A stretch of 37,438 nucleotides of DNA, taken from NCBI GenBank assembly GCA_024635655.1, contig JAGXIL010000070.1:1-37438 (forward strand). Direction: 5' to 3'. A program made the translations under genes and the position numbers. Positions within the stretch are counted from its first letter, which is position 1; each line of letters opens with the position of its first letter. Shown here piece by piece: positions 15,765-25,832 of the stretch. The notes beneath the pieces were generated by a model that saw only the letters and a list, made by a program, of their open reading frames with translations, did no database searches and was not told the DNA's origin. This DNA comes from Gillisia sp. (GTDB lineage: Bacteria > Bacteroidota > Bacteroidia > Flavobacteriales > Flavobacteriaceae).

Positions 15765-16973
15765 ATGAGCACCAAAAAAATATTGATGATCTGCCTTGGG
15801 ATACTGCTTGTTGCGGCCGGGATCACATATCTCATATTCAGCACCGAGCCCACGGCAAGTTCTGAAGGAGCTACCAAAGAATCGGCTATGCTCGTGGAGG
15901 TTGTTCCGGCAGAGCGTGGCAATTTTAAGCCCGTCTTTGAGGTAACCGGTACGGTGCAACCCGTGGAGGATATTACCTTGAGCCCCCTTGTAAGCGGCCA
16001 GATCATTAGCCGGTCTCCTGCCTTCACTCCCGGCGATTTTGTGAAAGAAGGAGAAATACTTCTGCAAATAGATCCCTCCGATTATCAAAACAGCCTTGAG
16101 CTACAAAGAAGCGAGCTGCAGCAATTGCAAACCGATATGGAGATGGAAATGGGGAGACAGGAAGTTGCCGCGCAGGACCTGGAACTGGCGGGGGTAGATT
16201 CGCTTTCAGTTCAGGAACGTGCCCTGGTACTCCGGCAACCTCAGCTGGAAGCCATAAGGGCTACGTTAAGGGGAGCCCGTGCCGCTGTTGAGCAGGAAGA
16301 ACTGAATTTATCCCGCACCACCATTAGAGCTCCTTTTGATGCTCACATTCTCACCCAAAATGTTTCGGTGGGTTCCCAGGTTGCCCCGGGAGATATCTTA
16401 GGCAGGCTGGTAGGGAGCAAACAATACTGGGTGATTTTAACGATCCCCGTTAGCCAGCTTCAATGGCTGGAATTTCCCGCTTCAGATGAAGAAATGGGGC
16501 CTCCGGCAAAAATCAGAAATACTAATGGCTGGCCTAAAGGCGTTTTTCGGGAAGGTTATCTGGATAATCAGGTGGGGGCTTTGGATGACCAGACACGCAT
16601 GGCGAGAGTTCTGCTAAGGGTGCCTGATCCGCTCGCGAGGGAAATGAAGGATAAACCGGAACTTATAATCGGGTCCTTTGTAGAAGCTTATTTACCGGGT
16701 AAGGAAATTGAAAACGTGGTGCGTCTTAACCGGGATTATGTGCGAACCAACGAAACGGTTTGGGTAATGCAGGATGAAAAACTGGAAATACGGGAGGTGG
16801 AGATCGCTTTGACCGATTCCCAATACGCATATATTACAGAAGGCCTTGAAGGGGATGATAAGGTGGTAACTACCAACCTCAGCACGGTAGCTGAAGGCAT
16901 AAGCCTTAGGACCGAAGAAGAGGGCGCGGTTACCGACCCGGGAGACCGGGAGGATCAAAATCCTGTAAACTAA
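15765..16973 (+). CDS. RND periplasmic adaptor (HlyD/MFP family)
   Basis: This 402-residue protein has an N-terminal membrane segment ([20 protein letters not shown]), so it is anchored in the inner membrane and spans the periplasm. [35 protein letters not shown] begins the barrel-sandwich (lipoyl) domain. A Gln/Glu-rich alpha-hairpin covers about 110-185, and [28 protein letters not shown] completes the lipoyl half. It joins the pump to the outer-membrane channel. The frame is open upstream, overlapping the previous gene; the ATG at 15765 follows GAAGAAG and gives a standard N-terminus (15732 is the alternative). It ends 5 bases before the pump gene. Confidence 0.93.
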   Translation: MSTKKILMICLGILLVAAGITYLIFSTEPTASSEGATKESAMLVEVVPAERGNFKPVFEVTGTVQPVEDITLSPLVSGQIISRSPAFTPGDFVKEGEILLQIDPSDYQNSLELQRSELQQLQTDMEMEMGRQEVAAQDLELAGVDSLSVQERALVLRQPQLEAIRATLRGARAAVEQEELNLSRTTIRAPFDAHILTQNVSVGSQVAPGDILGRLVGSKQYWVILTIPVSQLQWLEFPASDEEMGPPAKIRNTNGWPKGVFREGYLDNQVGALDDQTRMARVLLRVPDPLAREMKDKPELIIGSFVEAYLPGKEIENVVRLNRDYVRTNETVWVMQDEKLEIREVEIALTDSQYAYITEGLEGDDKVVTTNLSTVAEGISLRTEEEGAVTDPGDREDQNPVN

Positions 16974-16978
16974 CTGCT

Positions 16979-19900
16979 ATGGATAAGCCGGATAAAAAGC
17001 AAAAAGGTGGAGCAATAGCGTATATGGCAAGGAATTCCATTGCCGCAAACTTGCTCATGATCCTGCTTATTGGCGGGGGGATCTATACCATGTATAATAT
17101 CCAGAAGGAAGTGTTTCCGCAATTCCAGCTGGATTATGTAGAGGTGAATGTTATTTATCCCGGGGCAGCCCCTGCCGAGGTTGAGCAGGGGATCTTACTT
17201 CCGGTTGAGGAGGCCATTCGGGGAATACAGGGGATCAAAGAAATAGTATCTACAGCCGGGGAAGGTTCGGGAAATGTATTGATCGAACTGGTAGCAGGAA
17301 CAGACCGGATGCAGGCATTTCAGGATATAGACCAGGAGGTACGGCGAATTCAGACCTTTCCTGATGATATTGAGCGGCCCCAGGTTGCCCTTCAGTCCCG
17401 ACAGCGGGACGTTATGGAAATTGGATTGTATGGAGAGGCGGATATCTGGACCCTCCGCATCCTGGCAGAACGCCTTAGGAACCGCCTGCTCAACGACCCC
17501 GGCATCACCCAGGTGGAAATAGGGAACGTGCCGGATTATATGACCCACATTGAGATCCCAGGGCATAACCTGAGGCAATACAACCTCACGCTGGGGCAGG
17601 TGGCACAGATCATCGCCCAGTCCAGTGAAGATGTACCCGCAGGAGCTGTAGAGACCCATGCGGGAGAGATCCTGCTTAGAATGCAGGAGCGTAAACAGTG
17701 GGCAGAAGAGTTTGAGGATATTACTATTGTCGCCTCCCCTTCCGGAGCAAGGGTTACCTTAAAGGATATCGCCACCATTACCGATGGTTTTGAAGAAACC
17801 GGATTCCACGGGCAATTCAATCAAACGCCTTCCGTAGATATTAGTATATACCGCATTGGAGATCAGTCTCCCCTGGATATTGCTGAATCGGTACAGGAGA
17901 TACTGGATGATTTTCAGCTTCCCCCGGGAGTGAATTACCGTATAGACAGTAACAGGGCTGAAGACTACCGGGAGAGGTTGTCCCTGCTCACCGAAAACGG
18001 GATCCTGGCCATTGTGATCGTCCTGGTTATTCTTGGCCTTTTCCTGGAGTACCGGCTGGCCTTTTGGGTGATGATGGGGATGGCAATCTCCTTTATTGGA
18101 GGGATCATGTTCTTACCCGTTGTGGGGATAAGTATCAATATGATCTCTATGTTTGGATTTCTGGTAGTGCTGGGGATCGTGGTAGACGATGCTATAGTGG
18201 TGGGAGAGAACATTCATGAATACAGGCAGAAAGGCATGAGCAATCTTGACGCGGCCATTGCCGGGACCAAAGATGTTTCAAAACCGGTGATCTTTAGTAT
18301 CCTCACCACCATCATAGCCTTTGTGCCCCTGCTATTTATGCCGGGGGAAACCGGGATGTTCTGGTGGCCGCTTCCGGCCGTGGTGATCGTAATCCTGGCG
18401 GTTTCTCTCTTCGAAGCCCTTTTTATACTTCCCTCCCATCTTGGCCATATTTCAGAAAAAAAATCCAAAGGAGGCTGGCTCAAAAAACTGGAAGACTGGC
18501 AGGAATCCTTTGCAAAAGGCTTTAGAAGAGTAATCAACAAATATTATCAGCCGCTGCTGGACCTGAGCCTTAAATACCGCTACATTACCCTGAGTGCAGC
18601 GGTTGCGCTTTTGCTCATTGTAGGAGGCTATGGTTACAGCGATCACATGGGCATGATCATGATGCCTGAGGTAGCCGCCGATGAGATCGAAGCCGGGGTA
18701 CGGCTTCCCGTAGGAACTACTCCGCAACAGGCGGCCCGGGTGGCAGAAGAAATTACCGAATCTACGATAAAGATGTTCGGGGAGCACAACCTTTACGAAG
18801 TTGCTGAAGGAGTGAAGACCAACGTACGCGGGCAAAATTTTATTGATGTGGAGATCGTTATGCGCCCACCCGATCAAAGGGATATGACGGCCCGGGAACT
18901 CATTACCCTGTGGAGGGATAACATAGGAGAAATTGAAGGCGTAGACCAGATTACCTTTGAAGCGGAACGCGGCCCCGGTGGGTATCAGCAGGATATAAGC
19001 GTTGACCTTAGCCATTCTGATATTGAGGTACTGGAGCGGGCCAGCAACACTTTTTTGGAGCGCATGGAAGCTTTTGAAAATACTCGTGACCTTAGTGATA
19101 ATTATGATAAGGGTAAAATGCAGTACGATTTTAAGCTCCTGCCCCAGGGCCGCAATCTTGGCCTCACCTCAAATGAAATTGGCCGGCAGGTTCAGGATGC
19201 CTTCTTTGGGGCACTGGCTATGCGGCAACTTCGGGAAACCAGCGAAATTGAGGTACGGGTAAAACTTCCCCTGGAAGAACGTCGGGATATCCAAAACCTG
19301 GAGGACTTCATAATAAGAACTCCGGACGGGGTGGAAGTGCCATTGCTGGATGTGGTTGAGGTAGAGCAACGGGAAGCTTTCACCAGCATCAACAGGCGTG
19401 ATGGCCGAAGGGTAGTGAATGTGGGAATGGATGTAGAACCCTCTAATGCCGTTACACAGGTGCTCACCGCTGTACAGCAGGAGGTGTTGCCGCAACTGCG
19501 GGCAGATTTTCCCGGGATCACCTGGAGCTTTGAAGGAAACCAGGCAGATATGCGGGAATCGACAGATTCTTTGTGGAGCGGATTTACAATTGCAATGCTC
19601 CTTATCTATGCTTTGCTGGCCATCGCTTTTGGAAGTTATACCCAACCTATAATAGTGATGATGGCTATTCCTTTCGGAATTGTAGGGGCAGTGATCGGGC
19701 ATATTCTGCTTGGCTATGATCTTTCAGTAGTAAGTCTTATGGGGGTAATTGCCCTATCGGGAGTGGTGGTTAATGATTCCCTGATCATGATAGATTACGC
19801 AAATAAAAAAAGAAAGAATTCTTCAATTTACGAGGCCATTCACGAAGCCGGGCTGCGTCGTTTCCGGCCCATCATGCTTACTACCCTTACCACTTTTGGA

Positions 19901-20107
19901 GGCTTAACCCCTATCATACTGGAAACCTCCAGCCAGGCAGAATATTTGATTCCCATGGCTATATCCTTAGGATTCGGGATCGTTTTTGCAACCTCTATAA
20001 TTTTAATTATCGTTCCCTGCCTCTACCTTATGCTGGAAGATATTACCCTTTATTTAAAAGAAGGCCGGACAGTGAAGCGGAAAATGGATACATCTGCTCA
20101 TTCCTGA
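16979..20107 (+). CDS. RND-family efflux pump (AcrB-like)
   Basis: This 1042-residue inner-membrane pump has the full RND layout: TM1 near residue 25, a first large periplasmic loop (about 45-335), TM2-6, a cytoplasmic helix, TM7 near 540, a second loop, and TM8-12 to about 1020. The proton-relay pair is intact ([15 protein letters not shown]403/D404). The TM10 position that is Lys in AcrB is in a [16 protein letters not shown] stretch here (N932/D933), so proton coupling differs in detail; this variation is common in the wider family. Export of drugs, lipids or other hydrophobic compounds is likely, while metal efflux is less so as no Cus-type methionine cluster is seen. Terminal gene of the operon; a heptamer array begins three bases after its stop. 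Confidence 0.95.
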   Translation: MDKPDKKQKGGAIAYMARNSIAANLLMILLIGGGIYTMYNIQKEVFPQFQLDYVEVNVIYPGAAPAEVEQGILLPVEEAIRGIQGIKEIVSTAGEGSGNVLIELVAGTDRMQAFQDIDQEVRRIQTFPDDIERPQVALQSRQRDVMEIGLYGEADIWTLRILAERLRNRLLNDPGITQVEIGNVPDYMTHIEIPGHNLRQYNLTLGQVAQIIAQSSEDVPAGAVETHAGEILLRMQERKQWAEEFEDITIVASPSGARVTLKDIATITDGFEETGFHGQFNQTPSVDISIYRIGDQSPLDIAESVQEILDDFQLPPGVNYRIDSNRAEDYRERLSLLTENGILAIVIVLVILGLFLEYRLAFWVMMGMAISFIGGIMFLPVVGISINMISMFGFLVVLGIVVDDAIVVGENIHEYRQKGMSNLDAAIAGTKDVSKPVIFSILTTIIAFVPLLFMPGETGMFWWPLPAVVIVILAVSLFEALFILPSHLGHISEKKSKGGWLKKLEDWQESFAKGFRRVINKYYQPLLDLSLKYRYITLSAAVALLLIVGGYGYSDHMGMIMMPEVAADEIEAGVRLPVGTTPQQAARVAEEITESTIKMFGEHNLYEVAEGVKTNVRGQNFIDVEIVMRPPDQRDMTARELITLWRDNIGEIEGVDQITFEAERGPGGYQQDISVDLSHSDIEVLERASNTFLERMEAFENTRDLSDNYDKGKMQYDFKLLPQGRNLGLTSNEIGRQVQDAFFGALAMRQLRETSEIEVRVKLPLEERRDIQNLEDFIIRTPDGVEVPLLDVVEVEQREAFTSINRRDGRRVVNVGMDVEPSNAVTQVLTAVQQEVLPQLRADFPGITWSFEGNQADMRESTDSLWSGFTIAMLLIYALLAIAFGSYTQPIIVMMAIPFGIVGAVIGHILLGYDLSVVSLMGVIALSGVVVNDSLIMIDYANKKRKNSSIYEAIHEAGLRRFRPIMLTTLTTFGGLTPIILETSSQAEYLIPMAISLGFGIVFATSIILIIVPCLYLMLEDITLYLKEGRTVKRKMDTSAHS

Positions 20108-20110
20108 AAT

Positions 20111-20257
20111 TCAAAAATCAAAAATCAAATTCCAAATTCCAAATTCCAAATTCCAGGCACCAGGCACCAAGCACCAAGCACCAAATCCCAAATAACAAGC
20201 ACCAAGCACCAAATCCGAAATCTCAAATTCCAAGCACCAAATCCCAAATTCCAAATT
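20111..20257. repeat. Heptamer tandem array, 21 units
   Basis: Starting three bases after the pump stop codon, the sequence reads as 21 consecutive 7-base units with no indel. Unit types are CCAAATT, CCAAGCA, CCAGGCA, CCAAATC and TCAAAAA, with a few single-base variants. Only the last three positions of the unit vary much. An open frame on the minus strand is just the repeat translated as a WNLEFGI-like pattern. The array is noncoding. Confidence 0.9.
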
Positions 20258-20330
20258 TCCAAAAAAAGCGGAGGCAGGCCTCGGGCAAATGAACATGCAG
20301 AGTTTACGTGTATTGGAAAACAATTTTAAT

Positions 20331-20358
20331 AAAAAAACCTGCCGTTTCCGGCAGGTTT
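20331..20358 (-). terminator. Terminator of the M16 peptidase gene
   Basis: On the minus strand a 10-base perfect stem (AAACCTGCCG / CGGCAGGTTT, 20335-20358) closes on a GAAA tetraloop and continues into a T run (A tract 20331-20337 on the plus strand). It lies 26 bases beyond the M16 stop. It may also stop read-through from the pump operon. Confidence 0.9.
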
Positions 20359-20383
20359 AATATTCTCAACTTAAGTTGATGTG

Positions 20384-23254
20384 TTATAATTTTACATCTT
20401 CTACATTAATTTCTTCTCCGTTCTTATCAACTAATTTCACTTCGTCAAAATCCATTTCCTTAAACTGCTGAAATTGGGTTGCAGCATCACCAACAACAAG
20501 GTAAGCCATCTTGGCCTCGTCAAGATATTTATTTGCCAGCTCTTTATGTTGCTCCAATGTCATTGCTCCAATAGTTTGCTCCTCCTTTTGGATATAATCT
20601 GCTTCCAGGCCATAAGAACTCATATTCTGCAACATTCCCAACAAAGATCCCTGGGTTTCGAACCTGCGGGCATTGGATTTTATAAGGGCATTTTTGGTGA
20701 AATCCAGATCTTCCTGGGAAATACCATCTTTGTATTTGGCTATTTCATCTTTAAAAATGGCTACCGATTCTCCTGTAGTGTTAGTACGCACACTTGAAGA
20801 TGCCGTAAAAGTTCCCGGGATTTTGGTTCCGCTGAACCTCGAATTGGCACCGTAGGTATAGCCTTTTTCCTCCCTTAAAATAAGATTTACATTTCCGGAA
20901 AATGATCCTCCCAGTTTGTAATTCATTACTTCAGCCGGAAAGAAATCCTCACTGGTTCTGGGCATGGCAATATATCCTATATTGATCACCGACTGCTTAG
21001 CATTAGGTACATCAACGAAATATAAAGACGCCTTTTCGCGGTCATTGGCTATCTGGAATTCCGGAATATTCACTTCTTTAGCTTCCCAGTTGGCTTCCAG
21101 GCCATCCATGGCTGCCAGGGCATCAGATTGAGATATATCACCAACAATATGCATTCTGCTTACTGAAGGAGAAAAGTTGTTGTTGTAATAATGTTTGAGG
21201 TCCTGGATAGTAATAGCTTCAACAGATTCTACCGTTCCTGTAACAGGATGCGCAAAGGGGTGATCTTCTCCGTATAGAATTTTGTTGTAAACCTGGCTTG
21301 CGATCACATTTGGATTTGCTTCAGATCTCTTAATACCGTTAGTAGTGCTGGTTTTGATTCGGGCAAATTCCTCTTCATCCCAACGCGGCTGAAGTAAAAT
21401 TTCCTGAACCAGTTCCAGGGTCTTATTGAAATTTCGCTTTAAGGTATTTCCTCTTATTATAATTGATTCATTGGTAGTATACATATTAATGTTGGCACCA
21501 AGAAGCTCAATTTCCTCCTCAAGTTCCCGGGGAGTTTTATTGGCAGTACCTTCCATCATGATATCTGTCATAAGGTTTGCAACTCCGTTTTTGTTAAGAT
21601 CATCAAGTAAATGCCCACCCTCAATTACAAGACTGAAATTTACAAGTGGTAATTCATTTTGCTCAATTCCATACACTTTCATCTGGTTGTCCAGATCTAC
21701 ACTCCAGGATTCAGGTAAATTTAATTTGGGGCTTTCTCCCATTTCGGGCTGTACGGAGCGATCAATTTTAGAAGGAGTTTTCTCTATTTCCTGCGCAGTT
21801 TCAGCAACTTCAGTCTCCACATTTTCAGTGATCTCTTCCTCCACAATTTCTGCTTTTTCAGAGTTTTCAGCAATAAGATCTACTTGCCCCTTTGGTACAA
21901 AACTGGTCAAAATAAATGGTTTTCCTTGTATGTACTCTTCATAAACGCGCATGACATCTTCTTTGGTAACGGCTTTTATATTCTCAATGTCTGTAGTGAT
22001 ATAACCGGGATCGCCGGCTAATACATCATACCTTGCCAACTGGTTGGATTTCCCCAGGACGCTGCTAATCTGATTATAAAAAGCAGTTTCCTGTCCTGCT
22101 TTGATACGTTCAATATCCCGGTCTGTAACCCCTTCTTCTTCAAAAAGAGTAAAAGCCTGATTGATTCCGGCTTCTATACTATCCAGGTCCACATCTGCAT
22201 TTGCAGTAACCGATATCTGGAATTTACCTGCTATTTGTGAGGCCATGTTATAAGCATAGGGTTGTGAAGTAAGTTCCTTTTCCTTAACAAGCACCTTATA
22301 TAAAGCTGCATTTTTACCCTGAGACAGGAGCTGACCTAAAAATGAAAGTGCATATGCATCTTTATTATACTGTTCAACCACCGGCCAAACCATATTTAAC
22401 TGAGGAGCCGTTGCAAAATTATCTTCGTGGTACAAACGCTTTGTTTCAGCAAGAGTAACAGTTTGAACTTCTAAAGGTTCTACTTCCTGGCGTTTCTTGA
22501 TCTCACCAAAATATTTTTCTACCAGTTCTTTGGCGTCATCACTATCAAAATCACCTGCAATAACCATGGTGGCATTATTTGGGCCGTAGAATTTGTCGTA
22601 AAATTCCTTTACATCCTCTACAGTTGCATTTTGAAGATCTTCCAGCTCGCCAATTACCTGCCAGCTGTAAGGGTGCCCATCAGGGTAAAGATTTTTGTCG
22701 ATAACCCAACCTGTATGGCCATAAGGATTATTATCTACCCGCTGGCGCTTTTCGTTTTGAACAACTTCCTGCTGATTTGCAAATGCTGAAGCCGTAACGG
22801 TGTTGATTAAATAACCCATACGGTCTGCTTCCATCCACATGACCATTTCCAAAGCATTTTTTGGAACTACTTCATAATATATGGTACCGTCTTGCCAGGT
22901 TCCCCCGTTTAGGGTACCACCGGCATCCTGGATCATTTTGAAAAACTGATCCTGCGGAACGTTTTCAGATTCCTGGAAGAGCATGTGCTCAAAAAGGTGG
23001 GCAAAACCGGTTCGCCCTTTTTTCTCACGGTTTGATCCTACTCCATATTGTATGGCTACAGATACTATAGGATCTGATTTGTCCTGATGAAGAATAACAT
23101 TAAGACCGTTTTCAAGTTCGTACTTTTCAAATTCGATCGATAATTCTGGTTCAGCGGTGTCTTTCTCATTTCCCTTTGCCTTATCGCAGGAAACAAAAGC
23201 CACCAACAGCAATGGCAGGATAAATGCCATTGGTTTAAACTTAATACTTTTCAT
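20384..23254 (-). CDS. M16-family zinc metallopeptidase, two-domain lipoprotein
   Basis: This 956-residue protein has a signal sequence with lipobox FVSC (C23), so it is probably attached in the envelope. The N-terminal M16 domain has the inverted zinc motif HLFEH (within RTGFAHLFEHMLF, about residues 83-95). The third ligand falls in EVVQNEKRQ (about 165-173), and DNNPYGHTGW follows. The second M16 domain (about 510-930) lacks HXXEH, as is normal for the structural half. An acidic linker joining the halves (about 465-500) is rich in Glu and Val. Such proteins degrade peptides enclosed between the halves. It is a monocistronic unit bounded by terminators on both sides. Confidence 0.94.
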   Translation of the reverse strand: MKSIKFKPMAFILPLLLVAFVSCDKAKGNEKDTAEPELSIEFEKYELENGLNVILHQDKSDPIVSVAIQYGVGSNREKKGRTGFAHLFEHMLFQESENVPQDQFFKMIQDAGGTLNGGTWQDGTIYYEVVPKNALEMVMWMEADRMGYLINTVTASAFANQQEVVQNEKRQRVDNNPYGHTGWVIDKNLYPDGHPYSWQVIGELEDLQNATVEDVKEFYDKFYGPNNATMVIAGDFDSDDAKELVEKYFGEIKKRQEVEPLEVQTVTLAETKRLYHEDNFATAPQLNMVWPVVEQYNKDAYALSFLGQLLSQGKNAALYKVLVKEKELTSQPYAYNMASQIAGKFQISVTANADVDLDSIEAGINQAFTLFEEEGVTDRDIERIKAGQETAFYNQISSVLGKSNQLARYDVLAGDPGYITTDIENIKAVTKEDVMRVYEEYIQGKPFILTSFVPKGQVDLIAENSEKAEIVEEEITENVETEVAETAQEIEKTPSKIDRSVQPEMGESPKLNLPESWSVDLDNQMKVYGIEQNELPLVNFSLVIEGGHLLDDLNKNGVANLMTDIMMEGTANKTPRELEEEIELLGANINMYTTNESIIIRGNTLKRNFNKTLELVQEILLQPRWDEEEFARIKTSTTNGIKRSEANPNVIASQVYNKILYGEDHPFAHPVTGTVESVEAITIQDLKHYYNNNFSPSVSRMHIVGDISQSDALAAMDGLEANWEAKEVNIPEFQIANDREKASLYFVDVPNAKQSVINIGYIAMPRTSEDFFPAEVMNYKLGGSFSGNVNLILREEKGYTYGANSRFSGTKIPGTFTASSSVRTNTTGESVAIFKDEIAKYKDGISQEDLDFTKNALIKSNARRFETQGSLLGMLQNMSSYGLEADYIQKEEQTIGAMTLEQHKELANKYLDEAKMAYLVVGDAATQFQQFKEMDFDEVKLVDKNGEEINVEDVKL

Positions 23255-23360
23255 ATTATAACAGTTAATTAAAATTTTGTTAAATATATAAATTTGCGTT
23301 TGTAATATGTCCGGTTTTTTGAGAAATTGTTGTATGTAAGAATTTTCCTAATCTAAAAAG

Positions 23361-23386
23361 AGGTTTTTGCTGCTAGTTAAAAACCT
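23361..23386 (-). terminator. Second, weaker hairpin downstream of the flavin oxidoreductase
   Basis: AGGTTTTT at 23361-23368 pairs with AAAAACCT at 23379-23386 around a 10-base loop. On the minus strand it is followed by CTTTTTAGA. It backs up the stronger hairpin just before it, or belongs to the leader of the M16 gene. Confidence 0.35.
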
Positions 23387-23406
23387 TTCTATATTTCAAT
23401 TTTCCC

Positions 23407-23436
23407 AAAAAAAATCCTCCCTGGAAGAGGAGGATT
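23407..23436 (-). terminator. Terminator of the LLM oxidoreductase gene
   Basis: AATCCTCC (23413-23420) pairs with GGAGGATT (23429-23436) across an 8-base loop. On the minus strand the stem runs into eight T residues. It begins 22 bases after the stop of the gene. Confidence 0.85.
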
Positions 23437-23457
23437 GCAACCTTTTAATTTCACTAT

Positions 23458-24465
23458 TTACTCACCACTCATTATTTCTGAAAAGATCCTGTAAGATTTC
23501 ACTCTGTCTTCATGACTATAGATATGAGAAGCTACAATAATCTCATTGACCCCCGTTTCTTTTAGAAATGCGGTGGTTTTTTCTTTTACAGTTTGCTTAC
23601 TGCCTACAAAAGAATATTTCAACATACGTACAAAAGCCGGATTTTCTGAAAGCTCCCGAAGTTCTTCTGTCATTTTCACCGGTTTCTGAAGGTAATCTAT
23701 ATTTCCTGTCATCACTCCGAACATCATTTTGATCAGGGAGGTGGAGATGGTTTCAGCCTCCTCATCGGTATCTGCTGCGATCACATTTACACCGGCAATG
23801 GTATAAGGTTCTTTTAAAACTGCTGAAGGTTCAAATTTGTTATAATAGATACTCAGTGCTTCCAGTAATTGCGAAGGTGCAAAATGGCTGGCAAATACAT
23901 AAGGCAAGCCCATTTTTGCTGCCAGATGTGCACTGTCTGTACTCGATCCCAAAATGTAAATTGGCACCTCCACGCCTTCCGCTACCGTAGCCCTTACTTT
24001 TTCAGCTTCATTGTTTGCAGAAAAATACTTCTGGATCTGCGAAATCTCCTCCGGAAATTTATAAACCGCCTGCATCCGGTCTGATCTGATGGCATGAGCC
24101 GTAACCTGGTCTGTACCGGGGGCCCTTCCCAATCCCAGGTCGATCCTGCCGGGATAGAGGTTCCCTAAGGTCCCGAATTGTTCTGCAACTATTAAAGGAG
24201 AGTGATTAGGAAGCATGATCCCTCCGGACCCCACCCGTAAATTATTTGTTCCTCCGGCTATGTATCCAATGAGTACAGCGGTAGCTGAGCTCGCAATACT
24301 CTTCATATTATGATGCTCGGCAAGCCAAAATCGCTTATAACCAAAACCTTCTGCTTTTTGAGCCAGGTCCAGGCTATTCTTAAAAGTATCGGCAGGGGTT
24401 TTGCCACTGGAAACACTTGCCAGCTCAAGTATGGAATAAGGAATTTTTTTATCGTTCAAATTCAT
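23458..24465 (-). CDS. LLM-class flavin-dependent oxidoreductase (luciferase-like)
   Basis: This 335-residue cytoplasmic enzyme has the bacterial-luciferase barrel. The signature stretches are YSILELASVSSG at the start, GFGYKRFWLAEHHN (about 41-54), LRVGSGGIMLPNHSPLIVAEQFGTLGNLYPGRIDLGLGRAPGTD (about 76-119) and IYILGSSTDSAHLAAKMGLPYVFASHF (about 170-196). These match the MsnO8-type subgroup of LLM proteins, which use reduced FMN and oxygen or act as reductases. The substrate is unknown. The start ATG is clear. It is transcribed away from tonB and alone, with its own terminator. Confidence 0.92.
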   Translation of the reverse strand: MNLNDKKIPYSILELASVSSGKTPADTFKNSLDLAQKAEGFGYKRFWLAEHHNMKSIASSATAVLIGYIAGGTNNLRVGSGGIMLPNHSPLIVAEQFGTLGNLYPGRIDLGLGRAPGTDQVTAHAIRSDRMQAVYKFPEEISQIQKYFSANNEAEKVRATVAEGVEVPIYILGSSTDSAHLAAKMGLPYVFASHFAPSQLLEALSIYYNKFEPSAVLKEPYTIAGVNVIAADTDEEAETISTSLIKMMFGVMTGNIDYLQKPVKMTEELRELSENPAFVRMLKYSFVGSKQTVKEKTTAFLKETGVNEIIVASHIYSHEDRVKSYRIFSEIMSGE

Positions 24466-24889
24466 AAATTATTTCAATTTTATTGGCTTTCCTGAGAAAG
24501 CCTGCTTCCGGTTGGTCGAAGGAATACCCGGAGCATTTCAATGCCCCGCTTTTTCATTCGCCATATTCCAAAACTACAAAACCAGCATGCTTCAGTAAAA
24601 ACCCCGGCTTTTAAAAAAATAAATTTTTTGAAGGTATAAAAGGTTCTGCTTAAAGTCATTTCAAATGGTTAGAGAGTAGTAGAGTAAAACGAGAAAACAT
24701 TATCAACGTATATTGGTATAATATCAGTAAAAACCTAAATAATTATGCTTTAATATATGTTTAGATTTAAAAATATGAGGGATAAATATATTTTAGGCAT
24801 CTTCTTTGATAACATCATAACACCAATTAGCTTCCCTCACAAGTTCACAATTGGAATTTTCCGGCATTGTGATCTCTAAATTCAATTAT
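24466..24889. other. Divergent intergenic region, 424 bases, AT-rich
   Basis: This region separates the oxidoreductase (-) from tonB (+). It is strongly AT-rich from about 24600 and holds no convincing open frame. A GC-richer stretch near 24500-24560 contains an imperfect GGAGCATT/AATGCCCC inverted repeat and the word GGTCGAAGG, which also occurs in the repeats at the end of the window. No good -33/-7 pair is seen for either gene. Confidence 0.5.
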
Positions 24890-25606
24890 ATGCAACCCAA
24901 GAAAAATTCTAAAGCCGATCTATCCAAAAGAACACTTCTGTTTTTGCAAACAGGTTTGATCCTGGTACTTCTCACCTCCTATCTTGCCATAGAATGGAAG
25001 ACATTTGCCAAGGCCAATACCGAAAGCTACACCGTGAGTTTAAATGACCTTGAGGAAGAAGACATTCCCGTCACGATCATACCTGAAAAAACACCCCCTC
25101 CTGTTATTCCTGAGCCGGTAGTATTGGATGTTATTCCCGATGATACAGATGCCCCGGAAGACGACATTGCACCTACAGATATCACTGAGGATCCCATTCC
25201 GGAACCGAAAGATATTATTGAAGCGCCGGTAGAAGTACCTATTGAACCCGTTCCTTTTACTCTAATTGAAGACGTACCCGTTTTTCCGGGCTGCGAAGGC
25301 CTTGGCACCAATGAAGAAAAAAGGAAGTGCATGAGCGATAAAATAAGCCGGTTTGTCAATAAAAACTTTAATACCGGGATAGGAGAACAACTTGGTTTGA
25401 GCGGAAGAAACCGGGTGAACGTACTTTTTAAAATTGATGAAAACGGAAATATTATAGAGGCCCAATCCAGGGCTACTCATCCAAAACTTGAAGAAGAAGC
25501 AGAACGAGTGATCAATTTACTACCCAAAATGCAACCCGGAAAACAAAGAGGAAAAGCCGTACCCGTAAGTTACTCCCTACCCATTATTTTTGAGTTGCAG
25601 GACTAG
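24890..25606 (+). CDS. tonB: TonB-family energy transducer
   Basis: This 238-residue protein has a short cytoplasmic start (QPKKNSKADLSKRTLLFLQTG), a single membrane helix (about 18-36) and a Pro/Glu/Asp-rich periplasmic spacer (about 60-135). It ends in a TonB C-terminal domain with VPVFPGCEG, a second Cys in KRKCM and VLFKIDENGNIIEAQSRATHP. This is the Bacteroidota TonB layout that passes proton-motive force to SusC-type and other outer-membrane receptors. The frame opens at a TTG at 24851, but the ATG at 24890 gives the usual QPKKN start. No ExbB/ExbD or receptor lies next to it, so it may serve distant receptors. Confidence 0.92.
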   Translation: MQPKKNSKADLSKRTLLFLQTGLILVLLTSYLAIEWKTFAKANTESYTVSLNDLEEEDIPVTIIPEKTPPPVIPEPVVLDVIPDDTDAPEDDIAPTDITEDPIPEPKDIIEAPVEVPIEPVPFTLIEDVPVFPGCEGLGTNEEKRKCMSDKISRFVNKNFNTGIGEQLGLSGRNRVNVLFKIDENGNIIEAQSRATHPKLEEEAERVINLLPKMQPGKQRGKAVPVSYSLPIIFELQD

Positions 25607-25736
25607 CATCCTAAAAATTTAATAGCTTATTAAGTAAATATTCTTCTGTAAAATTCCGGAAGCTTTATCTTCCTTCCGGTAACAGATGGGAACTATTATA
25701 TTAAAGATTTCTGCAGTTCTTCAGCAGGGATCTTTT

Positions 25737-25765
25737 TTTGTTCGGTCAACCGGTTTATAATTTAG
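25737..25765 (+). promoter_or_regulatory. Possible promoter of the MscS gene
   Basis: TTTG at 25737-25740 and TAATTTAG at 25758-25765 (one mismatch from TAnnTTTG) are 17 bases apart, shorter than the 19 seen elsewhere in this window. The spacer contains a small CGGT/ACCG inverted repeat. Weak support. Confidence 0.3.
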
Positions 25766-25832
25766 CATAAGCAGGTGAAATTTTATATTTTTTTAAGAAG
25801 CCGGGAAAAGGAGAACCAGTAATTTTATATTT

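Noticed and set aside
15648..16088. Long minus-strand open frame under the adaptor gene
   Set aside because: It is opposite two well-supported genes with full family motifs; composition is that of a shadow.
16979..20107. Metal (CusA-type) efflux pump
   Set aside because: No methionine-rich metal path seen and the neighbours carry no metal-binding motifs.
20111..20323. Minus-strand open frame with repeated WNLEFGI-like peptide
   Set aside because: It is only the heptamer array translated; no promoter and no known protein pattern.
25653..25680. CCGGAAG/CTTCCGG inverted repeat after tonB as a terminator
   Set aside because: No T run follows on either strand and alternative pairings compete.
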